NCBI GenBank assembly: GCA_900550445.1
Contig: URSF01000020.1
Span: 1 to 44,441, forward strand
Reading direction: 5' to 3'
Length of the DNA stretch: 44,441 bases
Source of the DNA: an uncultured Rhodospirillaceae bacterium
Lineage (GTDB): Bacteria; Pseudomonadota; Alphaproteobacteria; CAAGCB01; CAG-977
Shown: positions 8,588 to 20,387 of the stretch, piece after piece
How positions within the stretch are numbered: position 1 is the first letter of the stretch
Layout of the letters: the number at the start of each line of letters is the position of its first letter
Program-made: the position numbers and the translations under genes
Notes under the pieces: generated by a model
Told to the model about the DNA's origin: nothing
Database searches by the model: none
Seen by the model: only the letters and a program-made list of their open reading frames with translations

Positions 8588-8603
8588 CAAAAAGGTAAAA
8601 GTT

Positions 8604-8873
8604 TTATTTTTTAGCGGCGGCTTTTTTCGTTGTTGCTTTTTTAGCAGCCGGTTTCTTTTCGGCTTTTTCAGCTTTAGCCGTTGTTTTCTTCGCAGCGGCT
8701 TTTTTGGCCGGTTTCTTTTCTTCGGTTTCTTCGGCGCAGCAGCATTCTTCTTCGCAGCAACCGCTTTCCTGAGCTTCGGCTTCCAGCCAGCAGTCGATTT
8801 CAACCCCTTCCGGGCAGCCGTTGTTCAACCAAACAAAATATGCCGCTTCGCGGACTTGATCTTCTTTAGCCAT
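8604..8873 (-). CDS. DUF2934 protein with Cys cluster and histone-like tail
   Basis: The product has 89 residues. Residues 6-32 (VREAAYFVWLNNGCPEG then WLEAEAQ) match DUF2934, whose core is R-x-x-A-Y-x-x-W-x-x-x-G-x-PEG...W-x-x-A-E. It is followed by an unusual acidic Cys cluster (CCEEECCC, residues 39-46) and then about 40 residues of Lys/Ala repeats resembling histone H1-like or AlgP-type tails. A DNA- or polyanion-binding role is an inference from the tail, and the Cys cluster could bind metal. It is a single-gene unit with its own terminator. Confidence 0.82.
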   Translation of the reverse strand: MAKEDQVREAAYFVWLNNGCPEGVEIDCWLEAEAQESGCCEEECCCAEETEEKKPAKKAAAKKTTAKAEKAEKKPAAKKATTKKAAAKK

Positions 8874-9014
8874 TTATGTTCTCCCAAAACTTAAAAACAA
8901 TTATTTTTTTCAGCCTGATTATTTCCTCACGCTATTTTTTACTTTTAGCTGATTTTTTTCCAAAACTCAACGTTTTTTCAACAATCAAAAAAACGATGCC
9001 CGTTCCATGAATTT

Positions 9015-9650
9015 CTAAGATTCCTTCCAAGGAGCCAAAACAGTAAACTTTGTCGCCGTTTGTTCAAAAACGGGCATCAGTTCGCGCAGAATGTTTGCAC
9101 GTTCCCGCGTTCTTTCCGGCGGAAAATAGCGTTCGCGTTTTTCCAAACGCGGTAAAACCAGTTCCGGATCGGCATTGATGTAACGGATATCCACCGTATA
9201 TCCCGCCTGTTTGATTTTTTCGTACAGTTCAATGTGGTGCGCCGTGGCGTTGGAATGTTCGAATAAAATCGGCAGTCGATGTTTGACAGCCTGTTTTAAT
9301 AACTGATATCCCACAAATCGAGCCGGCAGTTCCCAGCGTTCAAACGATTTTTTCCGGTCTTTTAAATGTTCGGACAAATAGGAAGGCAGATCCTCCATGA
9401 TGGCATCAAAAGAAATGTACAACATACCGGCGTTTGCCGCTTTGAACGCGCGGCAAAGATATGTTTTCCCGGACGCCGGCAGACCGCAGACATTGATCAG
9501 ATACGGGTTGGCGACAGCGGTGACGCCGCTTAACGCATGTCTGACGGCGGCGCGGATTTCGCGTTTAATGGACAGCAGATCAACGTCGGGCGGGAAAATG
9601 CTGCCTAACGTCGTGTATGGAGCTAAAATTTTATTGATGACTGATTGCAT
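9015..9650 (-). CDS. Zeta-toxin-like P-loop kinase
   Basis: The product has 211 residues. It carries a Walker A motif GLPASGKT (56-63), the zeta/AAA-type SFDAIMEDLP motif (80-89, Asp as catalytic candidate) and a C-terminal RERYFPPERTRER segment with several Arg that could contact ATP. This is the layout of zeta-toxin domain kinases, some of which phosphorylate UDP-GlcNAc. Others are chaperone-like or metabolic kinases. No epsilon antitoxin is adjacent, so a stand-alone metabolic kinase is as likely as a toxin. ATG 9650 is preferred over a TTG 20 codons upstream, whose extra residues are unlike the family. Confidence 0.75.
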   Translation of the reverse strand: MQSVINKILAPYTTLGSIFPPDVDLLSIKREIRAAVRHALSGVTAVANPYLINVCGLPASGKTYLCRAFKAANAGMLYISFDAIMEDLPSYLSEHLKDRKKSFERWELPARFVGYQLLKQAVKHRLPILFEHSNATAHHIELYEKIKQAGYTVDIRYINADPELVLPRLEKRERYFPPERTRERANILRELMPVFEQTATKFTVLAPWKES

Positions 9651-9803
9651 GATATGATCTGACGATGAAAACAACCGATAAAATATTATCACAACGGATT
9701 GTAAAATCAATTAAAAATGATTGCGCGTCAAGTACTTAAAAATGTAGAAAAAAGTTGCTGATTTGTATATACTGTCTAAAAATTTTAATGGGAGAACGGT
9801 TCT

Positions 9804-11918
9804 ATGGGACGAGAAAGAAAGATTAAACCAAAGAAAACGCCTGTAATCAGCGGTTCGGACGTGTCTGACGTCAGCAAGCGCGGCTGGGTGATTAAAGAAA
9901 AAAAACATCATTTGATGGATTTTGCGGCCAGTTCTCCGATCACAATCGAACATGTCAGCCCGCAGATCAGCGCGGGCCGGTACGCCGTTAAACGCGAAGT
10001 CGGCGATACGATGGAAGTCTGGGCCAACATTTTCAAAGACGGCCATGATCTGTTAAAAGCCGTTATTCTGTGCCGGCACGCGGATTCAGACGAATGGTGG
10101 GAAGCCCCGATGTGGGAAATCAACCACGGTTTGGCTTTGTGGGGCGGGGATTTATGGTTCGGCGATAATACGCGCTATATTTATACGATTGAAGCCTGGG
10201 TCGACGAATTCGGCACCTGGCGTGACGGAACGACAAAAAAACGCGAAGCGGGGCAGGGGGTTGCCCTGGAACTGGTTGAAGGAGCCGACATTATCCGCAA
10301 GACGCTGGAGCGTCTGAAAAAAACAACGGAAGTCCGCGACTTTGAAGCGCGTGAACATGACATTGCTTTTTTAACCGATATTCTGGCCCGTTTTGACGCC
10401 TGCAACGACGAATATGAATGCGCCAACATGCTGATGAGCGAAGAAGTTCTGGAGGCAATGGACCGCTGGCCCGATCGTGAAAAGGCAACGCGTTACGACC
10501 GCGAACTGGAAGTCTTTGTTGACCGTCCCCGGGCGCGGTTCGGGGCATGGTATGAAATGGACGTGCGTTCTCAGGGAACGGAACCGGGAGTCCACGGCAC
10601 GTTTAAAGACGGAGAAGCTCGTCTGCCCGAAATCAGAGAAATGGGATTTGACGTCGTATATCTGCTGCCGATACACCCGATCGGTCATACGCACCGCAAA
10701 GGCAAAAATAATTCGCTGGTTTGCGAACCGGGCGACGTCGGGTCGCCGTATGCGATCGGTTCCGAAGAAGGCGGGCACAAAGCCATTCACCCGCAGTTGG
10801 GAACAATGGACGATTTCCGTTCTTTTGTCCGCCGCGCGCGGGAATTGGATATGGAAGTCGCTTTGGACTTCGCCATACAGTGTTCTCCGGATCACCCGTG
10901 GATCAAAGAACACCCCGAATGGTTTACTTTCCGTCCGGACGGTACGATCAAGTACGCGGAAAATCCGCCGAAAAAATATCAGGATATCGTCAACGTCGAT
11001 TTTTACGGCCCGCAAAGCGATTCTTTGTGGATAGAGCTGCGCGACACGTTTTTGTTTTGGGCTGCCGAAGGAATCAGAATATTCCGCATTGACAATCCGC
11101 ATACAAAATCCGTCCCGTTCTGGGAATGGGTGATCCGCGAAGTGCAGAACATATATCCGGACACGATCTTTCTGGCCGAAGCGTTTACGCGTCCGCCGAT
11201 GATGCAGATGCTGGCCAAAATCGGATTTTCCCAGTCGTATACGTATTTTACCTGGCGCGAAAACCGTCATGACCTGGAAGAATACTTTAATGAACTGACG
11301 CAATCGGAAATGAAAGAATATTTCCGTCCGAACCTGTTTCCGACAACGCCGGACATTATGCCGTTTTACCTGCATGACGCGCCGCGTTCGGCTTTTATTA
11401 TCCGGTTCATTCTTGCGGCGACGCTGTCTCCGTCCTACGGTATGCTGAACGGATACGAACTGTGTGAAAACGACGGGATTTACGGCAAGGAAGAATTTAA
11501 TAATTCCGAAAAATACGAAATCAGAACGCGCGACTGGAACGCCGAAGGAAACATTAAGGATCTGATCGCGCAGATCAACTGGATCCGCGGCGAAAACTAT
11601 GCGCTGCAGCTGTATGAAAATCTGCGTTTTTACGGTTCCGAAAATGACAATATCATGTTTTACGGCAAAATGACCGACGACCGTAGCAATATGATTTTTG
11701 TCGCCGTCAGTTTGGATCCTTATCACGGTCAGGCCGGCAGAGTATGGTTCCCGACCGATGAAATGGGAATTGCGCCGGGCGGCAGATTCTGGGTCGAGGA
11801 ATTGTTAAGCGGCCGTCAGTTTGAAGCGCGCGGTTCCGAATTCTGGGTCAATCTGTATCCTGCCGGAAATCAGGCGGAAATTTACCGTATTACGCCGATT
11901 GACAAATCGTGGTGGTAA
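9804..11918 (+). CDS. glgE: GlgE: alpha-1,4-glucan--maltose-1-phosphate maltosyltransferase
   Basis: The 704-residue GH13 enzyme transfers maltosyl units from alpha-maltose-1-phosphate to the non-reducing end of alpha-1,4-glucan, releasing phosphate. The N-terminal beta-domain (about 40-200) precedes a GH13 barrel. The nucleophile is Asp430 in FRIDNPHTK, the GlgE-specific form of the GH13 motif, and the acid/base is Glu459 in FLAEAFT. Their separation of 29 residues equals that of characterised GlgE. VVYLLPIHPIGHTHRKGKNN is also typical. The start is ATG 9804, with GGGAGA upstream. It is the first gene of the glucan operon. Family assignment is firm and the activity is inferred from it. Confidence 0.95.
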   Translation: MGRERKIKPKKTPVISGSDVSDVSKRGWVIKEKKHHLMDFAASSPITIEHVSPQISAGRYAVKREVGDTMEVWANIFKDGHDLLKAVILCRHADSDEWWEAPMWEINHGLALWGGDLWFGDNTRYIYTIEAWVDEFGTWRDGTTKKREAGQGVALELVEGADIIRKTLERLKKTTEVRDFEAREHDIAFLTDILARFDACNDEYECANMLMSEEVLEAMDRWPDREKATRYDRELEVFVDRPRARFGAWYEMDVRSQGTEPGVHGTFKDGEARLPEIREMGFDVVYLLPIHPIGHTHRKGKNNSLVCEPGDVGSPYAIGSEEGGHKAIHPQLGTMDDFRSFVRRARELDMEVALDFAIQCSPDHPWIKEHPEWFTFRPDGTIKYAENPPKKYQDIVNVDFYGPQSDSLWIELRDTFLFWAAEGIRIFRIDNPHTKSVPFWEWVIREVQNIYPDTIFLAEAFTRPPMMQMLAKIGFSQSYTYFTWRENRHDLEEYFNELTQSEMKEYFRPNLFPTTPDIMPFYLHDAPRSAFIIRFILAATLSPSYGMLNGYELCENDGIYGKEEFNNSEKYEIRTRDWNAEGNIKDLIAQINWIRGENYALQLYENLRFYGSENDNIMFYGKMTDDRSNMIFVAVSLDPYHGQAGRVWFPTDEMGIAPGGRFWVEELLSGRQFEARGSEFWVNLYPAGNQAEIYRITPIDKSWW

Positions 11919-11931
11919 GATAAAACTTTTT

Positions 11932-11966
11932 AAAAGTGACGACTGAAAAAAACAGTTGTCACTTTT
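11932..11966 (+). terminator. Intercistronic hairpin between glgE and maltokinase
   Basis: A 14-base stem with one G-U pair, AAAAGTGACGACTG (11932-11945) with CAGTTGTCACTTTT (11953-11966), encloses an A7 loop. Only four T follow within the stem itself, so it may be a partial terminator or a processing/stability hairpin that lets glgE be expressed differently from the downstream genes. Confidence 0.6.
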
Positions 11967-12018
11967 GGTTTAATTGGGTCATACTCTTTTTAACAATTAA
12001 CAAATCGGGTTGTTTTTC

Positions 12019-13590
12019 ATGCTTTCCAGTTTAAAAGATCAGGATTTCTTATTGATTGATAAAGAAAATCTGAATGAAATTTTCAAGGATTTGGTTTTTC
12101 AGGATTCTTTTTGCCGGAAATTGGAGACTTTCCTGCCTTCCAAACGCTGGTACAGCGCAAAGGACGACACGATCGCCGCCGTTTCTTTTCAGGCATTGAT
12201 CCCTTTAAAAGACGTCTTTCTGGCGGTAATTCTGGTCGCCTTGAAGGGCGGAGAAAAGCCGACGTTTCTAATTCCTCTGCGCCTGGCGTTTGACGAAAAA
12301 GCCGACGCCGTTCCCGAAAACGCCGTCGTAACGGGAGTCGTGACGGCCGAAGAGAAAAAGGGCGTTATATACGACGCGGCCGGCGATGACGACTTCGCCG
12401 CATGCCTGCTGCCTTTTTTGGCGGAAGATATGTCTGTTGATGTCGGCGGTTCAATGGTTTTGTCGGGCGTGTCGACGGCCGCGGGAAAAACTTTGATCCG
12501 CGAAGTGGACGGCCTGCCGCAGAAAATGCTGGGGCTTGAACAAAGCAACACGTCGTTGATTATCGGCAAAAAAATTATGCTGAAAATGTACCGGCGTACG
12601 GCGTTCGGTTCCCACCCGGAAGTGGTGACGACAAGCTTTCTGACGGAAGAAGCCAAATTTAAAAACACGCCGGCTTATCTGGGCATGCTGGAATTAAAAT
12701 ACGCTGACGGCCGTACGATGGCGCTGGGAATTTTGCAGTCTTTTGTGCCGAATGTCGGCGACGGCTGGTCATATACGATGGATTATTTGAAGTCCTGTTT
12801 CGCGGAAGCTCTGGCGGAAGGAAAAATGCCGGATCACGCTTCTTACTTAAGTGAAGCGCGGCTGCTGGGGCAGAGAACGGCCGAAATGCACAGGGCTTTT
12901 GCAAAGGGAACAGATGATATCTTTAAACCGACGCCCGTAACGGCGGACGATCTGGCGGCCTGGCGGGATCAGACGACGGCTCAGGCGGATAAAACGCTGG
13001 CCGTTGCCAAAGCCAATGTTGAAAATCTGACCGGCGACGTAAAAGAACGTGTTGAAAATCTGATTAACGGCCGCGAACGGATTGTTGCGCGTATTAATGA
13101 ACTGCTGCCCGTTGTCGCAGACGGAAACAAAACGCGTTTCCACGGCGATTATCATTTGGGGCAGGTCGTTATTGACGATACCGGCGATTTTTATATTCTT
13201 GATTTTGAAGGTGAACCTTTGCGCCCGATTTCTGAGCGACAGGTAAAACAGTCCGTGTTAAAAGACGTCGCCGGCATGGTGCGTTCTTTTGACTATGCCG
13301 CGTTTGGCGCGGTGTTGATGTACGTGCTGCCCGAAAACCGAGAAAAAGCTTTAAAGCTGGCGGCCGAATGGCAGCGTCAGGCGACGCGGGCTTTTCTGGA
13401 CGGTTACTTTGATCACATGGCCGACTGTGATTCTTTGCCGGCGGACAGAGAAGTAACCTTGAAACTGCTGGATCTGTTCGTTTTGGAAAAAGCGTTGTAC
13501 GAAGTCATTTATGAAGTCGCCAATCGTCCCGACTGGCTGGCAATTCCGATGAACGGCTTGTCCCGTTTGATAGACCTGAATGGAGAATAA
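12019..13590 (+). CDS. mak: Maltokinase (Mak/Pep2-like)
   Basis: The 523-residue protein phosphorylates maltose with ATP to maltose-1-phosphate, the GlgE substrate. The N-terminal cap has the family motif FLPSKRWYSAKDD, followed by KMYRRTAFGSHPEVV in the nucleotide-binding lobe. The kinase core has FHGDYHLGQVV (catalytic Asp, Brenner-type motif of aminoglycoside phosphotransferase-like kinases) and ILDFEGEP (metal-binding Asp). It is not fused to trehalose synthase, unlike in many bacteria. ATG 12019 is preferred to the TTG at 12010. The gene lies directly behind glgE and 3 bases before glgB, which supports the role. Confidence 0.9.
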   Translation: MLSSLKDQDFLLIDKENLNEIFKDLVFQDSFCRKLETFLPSKRWYSAKDDTIAAVSFQALIPLKDVFLAVILVALKGGEKPTFLIPLRLAFDEKADAVPENAVVTGVVTAEEKKGVIYDAAGDDDFAACLLPFLAEDMSVDVGGSMVLSGVSTAAGKTLIREVDGLPQKMLGLEQSNTSLIIGKKIMLKMYRRTAFGSHPEVVTTSFLTEEAKFKNTPAYLGMLELKYADGRTMALGILQSFVPNVGDGWSYTMDYLKSCFAEALAEGKMPDHASYLSEARLLGQRTAEMHRAFAKGTDDIFKPTPVTADDLAAWRDQTTAQADKTLAVAKANVENLTGDVKERVENLINGRERIVARINELLPVVADGNKTRFHGDYHLGQVVIDDTGDFYILDFEGEPLRPISERQVKQSVLKDVAGMVRSFDYAAFGAVLMYVLPENREKALKLAAEWQRQATRAFLDGYFDHMADCDSLPADREVTLKLLDLFVLEKALYEVIYEVANRPDWLAIPMNGLSRLIDLNGE

Positions 13591-13593
13591 AAT

Positions 13594-15798
<2,205 letters not shown>

Positions 15799-15823
15799 TT
15801 TGATTTTGGAGTAAACGAAACAA

Positions 15824-18163
15824 ATGCCTACCGGAATACGTGTTCTTCCGGGCCGTCCCTATCCGTTAGGGGCGACCTGGGACGGCAGAGGCGTTAATTT
15901 CGCCTTGTTTTCAGCAAATGCCGAAAAAGTTTTGCTGTGCCTTTTTGATGAAACGGGAACGCGCGAAATACAGCGTATCGCCATGCCGGAAAGAACGGAC
16001 GAAGTCTGGCACGTGTATCTGCCCGACGTACAGCCCGGACAGCTGTACGGTTATCGCGTTTTCGGGCCGTATGATCCCGAACGCGGACATCGGTTTAATC
16101 ATAATAAACTGCTGTTGGATCCGTATGCCAAATCAATTACGGGACCGCTGGTTTTTAATGAAACGATGCAGGGGTACCGTTCCGGCAGCCCTAAGGCGGA
16201 TATGTCTTTTGACCGCCGTGACAGCGCGCCGTTTGTGCCAAAATGTCGGGTTATTGACGATACGTTTTCCTGGAACGGAGATAAAGCGCCGCAGACGCCG
16301 TGGTCGGAAACCATTATTTATGAATCGCATTTAAAAGGCTTTACGTTCCGCAATCCGGAAATTGACGAACAGATCCGCGGGACTTTTGCGGGCATGGGGG
16401 CGCCGCAGGCTGTTGATTATCTGAAAAATCTGGGAATAACGGCTGTTGAACTGTTGCCGATACAGGCGTTTTTTACCGGAAATCACCTGTTAAAAGCAGG
16501 ACTGCATAATTATTGGGGATATGATCCGGTCAGTTATTTTGCTCCGCACCCGCCGTACATGACGGGGCAAAACCTTGATGAAATAAAAAATATGATCCGC
16601 GTGTTTCATGATGCCGGGATAGAAGTCTTTATGGACGTTGTTTATAATCATACGGGGGAAGGAAACCAAATGGGTGTTACCTTATCTTTCCGCGGTATAG
16701 ACAACGCTGTTTATTACCGTCTGCGCCGCGATAATCCGCGTTATTACGAAGATACGACCGGCTGCGGCGCGTCCTTTAACGTGGAACACCCGCGCGTAAT
16801 TCAACTGGTTATGGATTCTTTGCGTTACTGGGTTGAACAAATGCATGTTGACGGCTTTCGCTTTGATCTGGCGCCGACTTTGGCCCGGACGGGAACGGGA
16901 TTTACAAATACGGCCGGTTTCTTAACGGCCGTTCAGCAGGATCCCGTGCTGCAGCGGGTAAAAATGATCGCGGAACCGTGGGACATCGGACTCGGCGGTT
17001 ATCAGGTCGGCGCTTTTCCGCCCGGCTGGTCTGAATGGAATGACCGTTTCCGTGATACGATCCGCTTGTTTTGGAAAGGGGACAAAGGACAGATCGGCAA
17101 TATGGCTTCGCGTCTGACGGGATCCAGCGAAACTTTTGGTTATCGCGGCCGTCACCCGTGGACCAGCGTCAATTTCGTAACGGCTCATGACGGTTTTACA
17201 TTGAATGATCTGGTCAGTTATAATGAAAAGCATAATGAAGCCAATGCCGAAAATAACAAAGACGGGACAAACGACAACAGATCATGGAACAGCGGCGTTG
17301 AAGGCGAAACGGGCAATCCAGTTATTTTGAATTTGCGTTATAAAAGAATGCGCGCAATGGCGGCAACGTTGCTGTTGTCTTTGGGGGTGCCGATGATTTC
17401 GGCCGGTGATGAATTTTGCCGGACGCAAGAGGGAAACAATAACGCGTATTGTCAGGACACCCCGATCAGCTGGCTGAACTGGGATCAGATCAGCGAAGAA
17501 GACGCCGAGTTCAGAGAATTTATGCGTTATCTGATCAAACTGCGCAAAGAGCACCGTGTTTTCAGGCGTAAGCGTTATTATACGGGTAAAAAAATAGGCG
17601 ATTCTTCGCTGAAAGATATTACCTGGATTACGCCGGAAGGCTTGGAAATGTCGTCCGCCGATTGGAATAAGCCGTATGCGCAAAGCTTGTCCGCCCTTAT
17701 TTCCGGAGCGTTAAGTGTTGCTTTCTGTAATGAAGACGGCCGTTTTTATCCGGACAACCATTTCTTTATTATTTTGAACGCGTTTCATGACGGCATTGAA
17801 TGGCTGCTGCCGGAAATGGATAAGGACACGGTTTGGAATTTGATTTTGGACACGTCGCGCGACAAACCCGTTGTGGAAAATGAAACATACAAGCCCGGAG
17901 ATTCATTTAATGTGCCGGCATGGTCCGTTTTGCTGTTTGAAGCGCCGCTGACGGACGAAGAAAAAGCCGTCCTGCATTCCCGTGAAGGAATGACCGGTAT
18001 TTTAGGCCGTGTTTATCAGAACGTCCAAAGCAGCCGTCTGGTTGCGACAATAAAGGATCTGGACAATCTGGACTTTATGACATATGGTCCCATGGGGCCT
18101 GTGGCAACATTGGCAGATATGGAAAAAGAAGAAGAAAAAGACGGCTTCACCCGTCTGGTATAG
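15824..18163 (+). CDS. glgX: Glycogen debranching enzyme GlgX
   Basis: The 779-residue isoamylase-type GH13 enzyme hydrolyses alpha-1,6 links of short branches. An N-terminal CBM48 domain starts with PLGATWDGRGVNFALFSANA. The core motifs are MDVVYNHTGEGN, nucleophile Asp348 in GFRFDLAPTLAR, acid/base Glu384 in MIAEPWDIG, and TAHDGFTLNDLVSYNEKHN. It is somewhat longer than typical GlgX. The last 70-80 residues (about TGILGRVYQNV to the end) go beyond the usual C-terminal beta-domain and I do not recognise them. It lies 25 bases after glgB and 12 bases before malQ, in the same operon. Confidence 0.95.
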   Translation: MPTGIRVLPGRPYPLGATWDGRGVNFALFSANAEKVLLCLFDETGTREIQRIAMPERTDEVWHVYLPDVQPGQLYGYRVFGPYDPERGHRFNHNKLLLDPYAKSITGPLVFNETMQGYRSGSPKADMSFDRRDSAPFVPKCRVIDDTFSWNGDKAPQTPWSETIIYESHLKGFTFRNPEIDEQIRGTFAGMGAPQAVDYLKNLGITAVELLPIQAFFTGNHLLKAGLHNYWGYDPVSYFAPHPPYMTGQNLDEIKNMIRVFHDAGIEVFMDVVYNHTGEGNQMGVTLSFRGIDNAVYYRLRRDNPRYYEDTTGCGASFNVEHPRVIQLVMDSLRYWVEQMHVDGFRFDLAPTLARTGTGFTNTAGFLTAVQQDPVLQRVKMIAEPWDIGLGGYQVGAFPPGWSEWNDRFRDTIRLFWKGDKGQIGNMASRLTGSSETFGYRGRHPWTSVNFVTAHDGFTLNDLVSYNEKHNEANAENNKDGTNDNRSWNSGVEGETGNPVILNLRYKRMRAMAATLLLSLGVPMISAGDEFCRTQEGNNNAYCQDTPISWLNWDQISEEDAEFREFMRYLIKLRKEHRVFRRKRYYTGKKIGDSSLKDITWITPEGLEMSSADWNKPYAQSLSALISGALSVAFCNEDGRFYPDNHFFIILNAFHDGIEWLLPEMDKDTVWNLILDTSRDKPVVENETYKPGDSFNVPAWSVLLFEAPLTDEEKAVLHSREGMTGILGRVYQNVQSSRLVATIKDLDNLDFMTYGPMGPVATLADMEKEEEKDGFTRLV

Positions 18164-18175
18164 GAACGACATACA

Positions 18176-20365
18176 GTGGTTTTGGAATATTCGCAAACAG
18201 TTGACGCGTTGGCCGAAAAGGCCGGTATTCTGCCGGAATTTGAAGCGGACGGCGGGATTTACACAACATCTTTTGAAACAAAAAAGGCTTTGTTGAACGC
18301 TTTGAAATTCCCGGTTAAAACGGCGAAAGAAGCGCAGGAATCTTTGCTGGCTGTTTTGGAAAAACCGTATAAAACTGCTCTGCCGCCCGTTGCCGTCATT
18401 TCCGTAGAAAAGAAAATTGCCGAAATTACCGTTACTTTTGTTTCAGGTCATGAATCGGATCCGTTGTCGTTTGAAATTATTCAGGAAAACGGAGAAGTTG
18501 TTTCGGGGCAGAAAATTTCGGCAGATCTGCCTATAACCGATTCTTTGGTGATTGAAGAAACCGAATACGAACACCGGCGCCTGACGATTGATCTGCCGGC
18601 ACAGACGGGATACCATACGCTGCGGGTATCTGGCGCGGCTTTGCCGGATCAGGGCAGGGAAATGGCGTTAATTGTTGTTCCCGAAAAATGCTATATGCCT
18701 GAAACAATGCAGCAGGGAGCCAGACCATGGGGATTCCCGATACAGTTGTATGCGTTACGTTCAAAACGAAACTGGGGAATAGGCGATTTTTCCGATTTAA
18801 AAGAAATGATCGGCGTCGCAAAATCTTTTGGGGCGGATATTGTCGGGATTAACCCGATTAATGTCGCTTTTATGGCAAAGCCGGAAACGGCCAGTCCGTA
18901 TTATTCGTCATGCCGGCTGTTTTTAAATCCGCTGTATATTGACGTCGGCGCCGTTCCCGAAGCCGAAAAATGCGCCGCGCTGCAAAAATACATACAGTCT
19001 AAACCGTTCGTCAGCGCGTTGAAAAAAGTCAGGACGGAACGTCTGGTTAACTATAAGGCCGTGGCAAAATTAAAGAAAAAAGCTTTTGAGTTGCTGTTTG
19101 AAGACTTTAAAAATGCAACCGATGACCGCCGGGCCGCTTTTGAATCGTTTTGCAAAAAAGGCGGGCGCGATCTGCAAACTGCGGCATTGTATCAGGTTTT
19201 AGCCGATTATTTTGTCGGTAAAAAGAAAAGTTTCGGTTTTAAATCCTGGGGAAAGCAATATGCTTCTCCCGATACGCCGGCCAGCTTGAAATTTGCCGAA
19301 GAACAGGCTGAAAAAATTACTTATTACAAATATCTGTTCTGGCTGGCGGACGAACAGTTTCAGGCGGCGTCCGCCGAAAGTGACAATCAGGGATTGGCGG
19401 TCGGGCTGTATCAGGATTTGGCGGTCGGGGTCGCCGGCGAAAGCGCGGAAACATGGGGGAATCAGGAATTATTCGCTACGGGGCTGAGCATCGGATCGCC
19501 GCCTGATATGTTTAATGCCAACGGGCAGGAATGGGGAGTGGCGCCGATGCGCCCCGATGTCATGCGTGACGAGGCGTATGTTTCTTACCGCAAGGTATTG
19601 ACGGCAAACATGAAGCGTGCCGGCGCCGTCCGGATTGATCATGTTATGGGGCTGGCGCGCCTGTTCTGTATTCCGAAGGGGGAAAAAGGCGCTTATCTGC
19701 GTTATAACGTCAATGACCTGATCGGAATTGTCGCTTTGGAAAGCCATCGCAATAAATGTTTGGTTGTCGGTGAGGATTTAGGCGTTGTTCCCAGTTACTT
19801 CCGTGAAATTCTGGAAAAAGCCGGTATTTTGTCTTTCCGTGTTTTCAGGTACGAACAAACAAACGAAGGACAGTATAAGCCGTTAAGCGTTTATCCGAAA
19901 ACGGCGCTGATCGCGGCAGGAACGCATGATATGCCGACTTTAACCGGATTTTGGTCGAGCGCTGATATCGAAACGGCCAAAGAAATCGGGTTGATGGGGG
20001 GCGACGGGCGGTATGAACAGGCGCAGGCGTTGCGCATGAAAGACCGTTATGCCATGGTGGAAACTTTGGCGGCGCGCGGGTTGTGGTTTATTTCACCCGC
20101 GGCGTTCGATGAAGAAATCAGTGGGCAGAAAGTGCCGCCGCGGCTGACGGAAGTCCTGTATTCTTATCTGGCGTCCGCGCCGTGCTGCCTGCTGCTGGTT
20201 CAGCTGGAAGATATTTTGGGACAGAAAGAACAAATGAATGTTCCCGGCACCAATCGGGAATACCCGAATTGGCGATGCAAGTTGCCAAAAATGACTGAGA
20301 ACTTATATAATGATGAGAATATGAAACGAATTTGCGGCGTTATCGCGAAAATCAGGCAAAGTTGA
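18176..20365 (+). CDS. malQ: 4-alpha-glucanotransferase MalQ (amylomaltase)
   Basis: The 729-residue GH77 enzyme moves alpha-1,4-glucan segments between maltodextrins and releases glucose or maltose. GH77 motifs present are YALRSKRNWGIGDFSDL, nucleophile Asp488 in RIDHVMGLARLF, acid/base Glu533 in VVGEDLGVVP, and AAGTHDMPTLTGFW. The N-terminal 180 residues correspond to the extension of E. coli-type MalQ. The GTG start has AGGA 10 bases upstream and lies 12 bases after glgX. In this operon it can recycle the oligosaccharides released by GlgX and supply maltose to the maltokinase, which is an inference from context. Confidence 0.95.
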   Translation: MVLEYSQTVDALAEKAGILPEFEADGGIYTTSFETKKALLNALKFPVKTAKEAQESLLAVLEKPYKTALPPVAVISVEKKIAEITVTFVSGHESDPLSFEIIQENGEVVSGQKISADLPITDSLVIEETEYEHRRLTIDLPAQTGYHTLRVSGAALPDQGREMALIVVPEKCYMPETMQQGARPWGFPIQLYALRSKRNWGIGDFSDLKEMIGVAKSFGADIVGINPINVAFMAKPETASPYYSSCRLFLNPLYIDVGAVPEAEKCAALQKYIQSKPFVSALKKVRTERLVNYKAVAKLKKKAFELLFEDFKNATDDRRAAFESFCKKGGRDLQTAALYQVLADYFVGKKKSFGFKSWGKQYASPDTPASLKFAEEQAEKITYYKYLFWLADEQFQAASAESDNQGLAVGLYQDLAVGVAGESAETWGNQELFATGLSIGSPPDMFNANGQEWGVAPMRPDVMRDEAYVSYRKVLTANMKRAGAVRIDHVMGLARLFCIPKGEKGAYLRYNVNDLIGIVALESHRNKCLVVGEDLGVVPSYFREILEKAGILSFRVFRYEQTNEGQYKPLSVYPKTALIAAGTHDMPTLTGFWSSADIETAKEIGLMGGDGRYEQAQALRMKDRYAMVETLAARGLWFISPAAFDEEISGQKVPPRLTEVLYSYLASAPCCLLLVQLEDILGQKEQMNVPGTNREYPNWRCKLPKMTENLYNDENMKRICGVIAKIRQS

Positions 20366-20387
20366 CTTTTTACGGCGGAGGAAAAAG

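Noticed and set aside
9015..9650. Toxin-antitoxin system at the zeta-like kinase
   Set aside because: No small partner gene is adjacent. Many proteins of this fold are not toxins, so only a P-loop kinase is claimed.
10371..11726. 451-codon minus-strand open frame
   Set aside because: It is the antisense shadow of glgE, whose frame has clear GH13 catalytic motifs.
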